Origin: Ruminococcus sp.
GTDB taxonomy: Bacteria; Bacillota; Clostridia; Oscillospirales; Ruminococcaceae
Direction of reading: 5' to 3'
NCBI GenBank assembly: GCA_023667165.1
Contig: JAMPAO010000006.1
Coordinates: 1-26,730 of the forward strand
Length of the DNA stretch: 26,730 nucleotides
Below the pieces are notes generated by a model, which saw nothing but the letters and a program-made list of their open reading frames with translations, was not told where the DNA came from and ran no database searches. A program made the translations under genes and the position numbers. Below, one piece after another: positions 23,185-26,730 of the stretch. Position 1 is the stretch's first letter. Each line of letters begins with the position of its first letter.

Positions 23185-23502
23185 GGCGGTGGCGCCGCGG
23201 CCGATTCGCGGCGGTATTTTATTGTAACTTACATTTGCCACCGCGCATATTGACAGAACTTAACCCCTCAAACGTTGGTCGGCGTTGGCTTCGCAGCCGA
23301 TTCGCGGCGGTATTTTATTGTAACTTACATTTGTCACCGCGCATATTGACGGCATTTAACCCCTCAAACGCCGGGCGGCGTTGGCTTCGCAGCCGATTCG
23401 CGGCGATATTTTATTATAGCTTATTGTTTGTCCCCGCGCATATTGATATCATGCGGCGGTATTTTATTTCAGCTTACATTTGTCCCCGTGCATAAATAAA
23501 TC
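23185..23502. repeat. 96-bp tandem repeat array
   Basis: Copies begin at 23185, 23281 and 23377 with an exact 96-bp period, and a shortened fourth copy from about 23448 lacks roughly 43 bp. Conserved blocks include GCCGATTCGCGGCGG, TATTTTATT, a CTTACATTTGTC-like block, CCGCGCATATTGA and AACCCCTCAAACG. Copies 1 and 2 are very similar, copy 3 diverges toward its end. Each unit carries a small hairpin (GGCT-TCGC-AGCC in copies 2 and 3). No known element is recognised. Confidence 0.85.
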
Positions 23503-23520
23503 CGACCGTCCCCATTTCCC

Positions 23521-23571
23521 AAAAGGACGCAGTCCTTTTCCCTCTTACCTCTTACTTCTTACATCTTACCT
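23521..23571 (-). repeat. Stop-codon-linked ANNTAAG heptad repeat with hairpin (copy 2)
   Basis: Immediately after the TAG stop of the DUF4830 gene the minus strand reads AGGTAAG, ATGTAAG, AAGTAAG, AGGTAAG (23544-23571), four exact heptads. The perfect hairpin AAAAGGAC-TGC-GTCCTTTT (23521-23539) follows. The first 18 bases from the stop, TAGAGGTAAGATGTAAGA, are identical to copy 1 after rlmH. Confidence 0.8.
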
Positions 23572-24066
23572 CTAAAACAGCATTCCCGTTTGCAGGGTAG
23601 TCCCAATCAAGGGCAGCGTAAATCCGTTTTCGGCGTCGTTGTAGGAAATGTCCGCTCCGATCAGGCGGTGATCGTCAAAAATAAGGTTGATGACCACGTT
23701 TTCGGGATGATCGGGATAATTGAGGACCTTGTATGTATACTTTGTGACTTTTTTGCCCTTATACTCGGACAGATCAAAGCCCTGTTCTTTCTGAAGCTCG
23801 TTGTAACCGTTGAATTTATCGTTGAATTCCGTCGGGATAACGATCTCCTCTTCTTCGAAATCGGGCTGAACGATGTGACCGAGAGTGTTGAGGAATTCGA
23901 CCCTTTCCGCATTGCATTCAAAGGTAAATCTAACGTCCTCCTCCGCCTCTTTTTCGGCGGACGTCACGAACCGGCCGAGAAGAGCAAGAATAATTACCGC
24001 AGCCGCCAGGAAAACAGCTTTGCCGCTTATTTTCTTTTTAGAACGTCCTGTTGATGATCCATTCAT
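23572..24066 (-). CDS. DUF4830 family membrane-anchored protein
   Basis: 164 aa. I chose ATG 24066 (MNGSSTGRSKKK) because GGAG lies 8 bases upstream; the longer in-frame start has no site. A basic head is followed by one membrane segment (~16-33), then an extracellular domain that matches the DUF4830 pattern: CNAERVEFLNTLGHIVQPDFEE, IVIPTEFNDKFNGYNELQKEQGFDLSEYKGKKV and YTYKVLNYPDHPENV, then IGADIS. Function unknown; DUF4830 proteins are common in clostridia. The stop codon abuts the heptad repeat. Confidence 0.82.
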   Translation of the reverse strand: MNGSSTGRSKKKISGKAVFLAAAVIILALLGRFVTSAEKEAEEDVRFTFECNAERVEFLNTLGHIVQPDFEEEEIVIPTEFNDKFNGYNELQKEQGFDLSEYKGKKVTKYTYKVLNYPDHPENVVINLIFDDHRLIGADISYNDAENGFTLPLIGTTLQTGMLF

Positions 24067-24085
24067 ATCCAACGCTCCGTTTATA

Positions 24086-24112
24086 ATTATATTTGCGGCA
24101 AATACAAGCCGC
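24086..24112 (-). promoter_or_regulatory. Candidate promoter/operator of the DUF4830 gene
   Basis: TATAAT lies on the minus strand at 24086-24091. A dyad GCGGC-N8-GCCGC (24095-24112) occupies the spacer just upstream and could be an operator. No convincing -35 box is seen. Confidence 0.4.
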
Positions 24113-24246
24113 TTAAATAATAATATGCGGACAAGCGGAAAAAATGACATATGACCCGTCTTTAAATACGAAATATGTCCGCTGCCTGTTTTTTGATTTT
24201 ATATTTCTTTTGTTCACAAAATCTTTTCAAAAAAAAAAACAGAAAT

Positions 24247-24290
24247 GTAACATCAGTTACTTCAAAATATCCTATAATTTTACATATAAT
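24247..24290 (+). promoter_or_regulatory. Candidate promoter of the lipoprotein gene
   Basis: Two TATAAT boxes (24273-24278 and 24285-24290) precede the lipoprotein gene; TTCAAA (24261-24266) is an 18-bp-spaced weak -35 for the second. The dyad GTAAC-ATCA-GTTAC (24247-24260) just upstream is a possible operator. Confidence 0.45.
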
Positions 24291-24350
24291 GCGTCTTGAA
24301 ACGGCGTTCGGGATCGTTTCCCGAAATATCAAACAGAAAAGAGGTATATT

Positions 24351-25223
24351 ATGAGATCAAAAAAACTTCTTATTTTCATCTGTTCCGTTTTAGCGGCGGC
24401 TCTGACCCTTGCCGGCTGCGGCGCGGACGAAACGGGCGAAGCCGAAATTTCCCATACCGTAAACGGGCAGGAAGAGATCCGGACGGAGCCGGAAGAAAGC
24501 CTGAATATTCAAACAGGATCCCGCAGTAACGACGAAGATCCTCGGAATACATACGGTAATTTTTCCGGATCTGCCGATACCGGCGAAACGGAAGAAACCG
24601 TCACCGAACAGGAGGAAGCACAGTCGGCGGAGGACGAGCTTTATAAGCGTGCAATGGATCATTTTAATTCCGAGGATTATCAAAACGCCCATGAAATTTT
24701 TTCCGAGCTGGGAGATTATAACGACAGCCGAGAAATGGCGAAAGAATGCCTTTATAACCTGGCAATGCACAGCTATGACTATCAGACTGCATACGATATC
24801 TTTACCGGACTGGGCGATTATAAGGACAGCCGTGAAATGGCGGACAGATGTCTTGAAGAAATCAAGGCAGCCCCGGGAGTGCTCGCCCATATCATATACG
24901 TCAATACAAACGCCTACTGTAAGCACGTCACGGACAGCGGAAATAATTTCCCCGACGGCATATATAAAGCGGAGCTTTCAAGCTCGGACGAAGAAAGCGA
25001 TTACAGCTATAAATGGGACGGAACCGCCGAAGACCTGGCAAAATTCCTAAGCGCCCTGAGCGGAGAAAAAGGTTTTATCCTTATAGAAATAAGCGGAAAC
25101 GAACCATTGAACGTTTATTTTTGCGAAGAGGACTGTTTCGGCGAGAATTATGCCGGAGGCTTTGACGTATCGGACGCCGGCGAAGAATACAACATCGGCA
25201 AATATCCCAATGCAGATGAATGA
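24351..25223 (+). CDS. Lipoprotein with TPR-like repeats
   Basis: 290 aa. A lipoprotein signal peptide ends in LAGC (lipobox, lipid-modified Cys 23). Residues ~24-97 are an acidic, disordered linker. Two adjacent repeats follow, of the form Y..A...F..LGDY.DSREMA..CL (about residues 100-142 and 143-175), a tetratricopeptide-like unit common in clostridial surface proteins. The C-terminal part (~180-290) is unknown and contains four cysteines in pairs of sequence blocks (NAYCKHV, YFCEEDCFG). It is anchored to the outer face of the membrane; function is unknown. AGAGGT lies 7 bases before the ATG and a terminator follows, so it is monocistronic. Confidence 0.85.
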   Translation: MRSKKLLIFICSVLAAALTLAGCGADETGEAEISHTVNGQEEIRTEPEESLNIQTGSRSNDEDPRNTYGNFSGSADTGETEETVTEQEEAQSAEDELYKRAMDHFNSEDYQNAHEIFSELGDYNDSREMAKECLYNLAMHSYDYQTAYDIFTGLGDYKDSREMADRCLEEIKAAPGVLAHIIYVNTNAYCKHVTDSGNNFPDGIYKAELSSSDEESDYSYKWDGTAEDLAKFLSALSGEKGFILIEISGNEPLNVYFCEEDCFGENYAGGFDVSDAGEEYNIGKYPNADE

Positions 25224-25231
25224 ATAACGGC

Positions 25232-25270
25232 AAAAAAAGGCTGACCGCCCCCAAGCAGTCAGCTTTTTTT
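25232..25270 (+). terminator. Terminator of the lipoprotein gene
   Basis: GGCTGAC (25239-25245) preceded by As, a 12-nt loop, and GTCAGC (25258-25263) followed by seven Ts form an intrinsic terminator just after the stop codon. Confidence 0.85.
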
Positions 25271-25325
25271 GAAGTATAATATTACAATTAGTAATAATTA
25301 TAAAATAAACAACTAAAAGTATACA

Positions 25326-26051
25326 TCAAATTTCCCCCCATAAGCTCATAACCACCGCCGTGACCGCAATGGGACAAGTTTCGCATCTAAGGATCCTGTT
25401 TCCCAGCCAAACCGCCTGCGCCCCCTTGGAAACCGCCATATCGACCTCGTCCCTGTCAAAGCCGCCCTCCGAGCCTATCATAATCCCCAGCGATCCGCAT
25501 AAAGCCGCGCCCGTTTCCGCAAGCCTTACCCCGCCGTTCTCGTAGCATATAAGGCTTTTCTCCATGCCGCTCATTATTTCAAGAGCCTCATTGAACGAAT
25601 AGATCCCCCTGACCCGAGGTATCATGCCTCTGCCCGACTGCTCAGCGGCAGCCTCTGCTATCTTCTGCCACCTCTCGAGCTTTTTCCCACCCGACTTCCC
25701 GTCCGGACGGGAAACGCACCTTTTTGAAATAAAAAAAACAAATTCCTTTGCCCCCAGCTCCGTGCATTTTTGGATAATAAGTTCCGCCTTGTCCCCCTTG
25801 GGCAGCGCCTGAAATATCGTAAGTCCCGATTCGGGTTCCGAGTTTGAGGGCGCGGAGCTTATCACCCGTGAAACGACCTCTTCCCCCGTTATTTTTTCTA
25901 TAACGCAGCTATACTCCGTCCCTTCCCTGCAAAAAACGATACCGTCGCCGATCTTCATTCTAAGCGACCTGCCTATGTGAACAGCGTCCCCGCCCCCCAC
26001 TGTAATAATATCATTTCTCAAAGCATCCTCATCAATAAAAAACTTCTGCAT
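25326..26051 (-). CDS. rsmE: 16S rRNA (uracil1498-N3)-methyltransferase RsmE
   Basis: 241 aa, the usual length. An N-terminal PUA-like RNA-binding domain (~1-70) begins MQKFFIDEDALRND and is followed by the SPOUT methyltransferase domain with the family signatures LPKGDKAELIIQKCTELGA, RWQKIAEAAAEQSGR, IGSEGGFDRDEV and LGNRILRCETCPIAVTAVV. It methylates U1498 in the decoding region using SAM. TAGGAGG lies 6 bases before ATG 26051. In many Firmicutes it follows prmA; here no prmA is upstream, and a hairpin (AAGCGG/CCGCTT, 26063-26081) is in its leader. Confidence 0.96.
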   Translation of the reverse strand: MQKFFIDEDALRNDIITVGGGDAVHIGRSLRMKIGDGIVFCREGTEYSCVIEKITGEEVVSRVISSAPSNSEPESGLTIFQALPKGDKAELIIQKCTELGAKEFVFFISKRCVSRPDGKSGGKKLERWQKIAEAAAEQSGRGMIPRVRGIYSFNEALEIMSGMEKSLICYENGGVRLAETGAALCGSLGIMIGSEGGFDRDEVDMAVSKGAQAVWLGNRILRCETCPIAVTAVVMSLWGEI

Positions 26052-26127
26052 AAAAACCTCCTAAGCGGAACAGTCCCGCTTTATATCATTGCCGCACTTG
26101 TCTTATCCCCTTTATATAACCCGACAA

Positions 26128-26218
26128 CGGTAATAATCAAATCACTTTCATAGTTACCGAGTTACTATCCTGCCGGAGATCTCCGTACCCAGAAACGATA
26201 GGCTGCGGCGTCACCGCC
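26128..26218 (+). promoter_or_regulatory. 91-nt duplicated element, copy A (upstream of feoA)
   Basis: This stretch is about 89% identical and gap-free to copy B at 26627-26717. Weaker similarity extends left to about 26083. Foldable parts shared by both copies are CTATC...GATAG (26165-26169 with 26197-26201) and GGCG-TCAC-CGCC (26207-26218). It ends 88 bases before feoA. It may be a structured leader, a protein-binding region or a dispersed repeat; I do not recognise a known riboswitch. Confidence 0.6.
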
Positions 26219-26255
26219 GATAGCAAAATCCGACAAATTGAATAATATATAAACA

Positions 26256-26273
26256 GGGCGGACTGAACCGCCC
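26256..26273 (+). other. GC hairpin in the feoA leader
   Basis: GGGCGG, six bases, CCGCCC form a perfect 6-bp GC stem between copy A and the feoA ribosome site. It has no T-run on the plus strand, so it is not a simple terminator in that direction. Confidence 0.55.
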
Positions 26274-26306
26274 CAAATAACATAATATCAAAAGGACGAA
26301 CTGCTT

Positions 26307-26543
26307 ATGAACCATACAACGCTTGCCTGTCTGCCGGAGGGCTGCGCCGCCACGGTCACACAAATGACCTGCCGTGACAATATGCGCCGCAGGCTTATGG
26401 ATATGGGTCTTATAGAGGGAACGCGGGTAATATGCCTCCACAGAAGTCCCGCCGGCGATCCCATAGCATATCTCATAAGGGGAGCAGTGGTAGCTCTGCG
26501 AAAATCCGACACGGATAATATAAAGGTAATATCGGATATATAA
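26307..26543 (+). CDS. feoA: FeoA family ferrous iron transport protein
   Basis: 78 aa, a stand-alone SH3-like FeoA. Family features: the opening L-P-G-like turn (CLPEGCAATVTQM), RRRLMDMGLIEGTRVICLHRSPAGDPIAYLIRGAVVALRKSD, which contains the conserved MGL-x-x-G and P-x-GDP-x-x-Y motifs and the closing ALR strand. FeoA is a small cytoplasmic partner of the ferrous iron permease FeoB. AAAGGA lies about 11 bases before ATG 26307. feoB is not in the window but could follow beyond 26730, since copy B of the 91-nt element sits between. Confidence 0.92.
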   Translation: MNHTTLACLPEGCAATVTQMTCRDNMRRRLMDMGLIEGTRVICLHRSPAGDPIAYLIRGAVVALRKSDTDNIKVISDI

Positions 26544-26626
26544 AATCTCCGACCGCACGCCGAAGTTACCTTCCCGCAGCATATCATTGCGGCAATTTAT
26601 TTTTATATCCTTAATATGACAGATTG

Positions 26627-26717
26627 CGATAATAATCAAATTACTTTCAAAGCTACCGAGTTCCTATCCTGCCGAAGATCTCCGTACCCCGAAACGGTAG
26701 ACTGCGGCGTCAACGCC
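26627..26717 (+). promoter_or_regulatory. 91-nt duplicated element, copy B (downstream of feoA)
   Basis: Second copy of the element at 26128-26218, offset by exactly 499 bases. Pairing CTATC (26664-26668) with GGTAG (26696-26700) is preserved through a wobble, and GGCG-TCAA-CGCC (26706-26717) keeps its stem while the loop changes. An alternative 6-bp stem CTACCG/CGGTAG (26653-26658 with 26695-26700) exists in this copy. The gene it precedes is outside the window. Confidence 0.6.
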
Positions 26718-26730
26718 AATGTTACCGTTC

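Larger units (their letters stand above)
23131..23571. other. Repeat-dense intergenic region
   Basis: About 440 bases without a credible gene. From left to right: the promoter of the 278-aa gene, a 96-bp tandem repeat array with three full or nearly full copies and one shortened copy, a hairpin (23521-23539) and the heptad tract that starts at the stop of the DUF4830 gene. An ORF across the array (23235-23495) exists because the unit length is a multiple of three. Confidence 0.7.

Noticed and set aside
23235..23495. An 86-aa ORF with repeats of the form PRILT..NPSN.GRRWLRSRFAA
   Set aside because: It lies entirely in the 96-bp tandem array; the unit length is a multiple of three, so an open frame with protein repeats arises automatically. 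There is no convincing ribosome site.
23185..23502. CRISPR array
   Set aside because: The 96-bp units are repeated along their entire length, with no variable spacers and no cas genes.
26128..26218. Known metal riboswitches (M-box, NiCo/czcD, yybP-ykoY) or a Fur box
   Set aside because: I compared the element by eye with what I remember of these consensus sequences and found no match; only half of a Fur-like word (GATAAT) is present.

Overview
The window looks like a chromosomal segment of a Gram-positive anaerobe of the class Clostridia, most likely Oscillospiraceae (Ruminococcus-like). The evidence is the AGGAGG-type ribosome sites, the minus-strand order glmU-prs-pth-mfd (known near the origin in Bacillus and Clostridia), a clostridial-type pyruvate phosphate dikinase of 879 aa, a four-cysteine L33, a DUF4830 protein, and small secreted proteins ending in a TG-motif, hydrophobic stretch and lysines. 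No phage, transposase, CRISPR array, rRNA or tRNA is visible.

Layout. 1-2790: two small plus-strand exported proteins with matching signal peptides and C-termini, separated by a minus-strand XRE regulator with a GyrI-like effector domain. 2813-11700: a minus-strand housekeeping run, transcribed glmU, prs, pth, mfd, pncB, rlmH, covering cell-wall precursor synthesis, PRPP, tRNA recycling, transcription-coupled repair, NAD salvage and 23S methylation. 11701-12678: a very AT-rich gap with many TTTGTATA/TATACAAA octamers, palindromes and one candidate 35-aa ORF. 12679-17058: ppdK, then a DUF3343 protein paired with a class V aminotransferase (cysteine desulfurase-like). 17070-18425: a membrane-anchored HtrA protease. 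18612-21214: the rpmG-secE-nusG-rplK-rplA operon, from a consensus promoter to a strong terminator. 21211-25270: small regulators and proteins of unknown function, a 96-bp tandem repeat array, a DUF4830 protein and a TPR-like lipoprotein. 25326-26730: rsmE and feoA, with feoA bracketed by two copies of a 91-nt element.

How the genes work together. pncB uses PRPP made by prs; pth and the ribosomal genes serve translation; ppdK suits a PPi-linked glycolysis common in anaerobic Firmicutes. The cysteine desulfurase-like/DUF3343 pair belongs to a neighbourhood often tied to selenium or sulfur trafficking, but no selD or yedF is present here.

The least-explained material is noncoding: (1) the 91-nt element duplicated around feoA; (2) heptad repeats of form ANNTAAG that start exactly at the TAG stop of two unrelated genes, each followed by a hairpin with a 3-nt loop; (3) the 96-bp array abutting a consensus promoter; (4) the operator-like cluster between glmU and ppdK. 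All calls come from reading the sequence; no database search or folding program was run.
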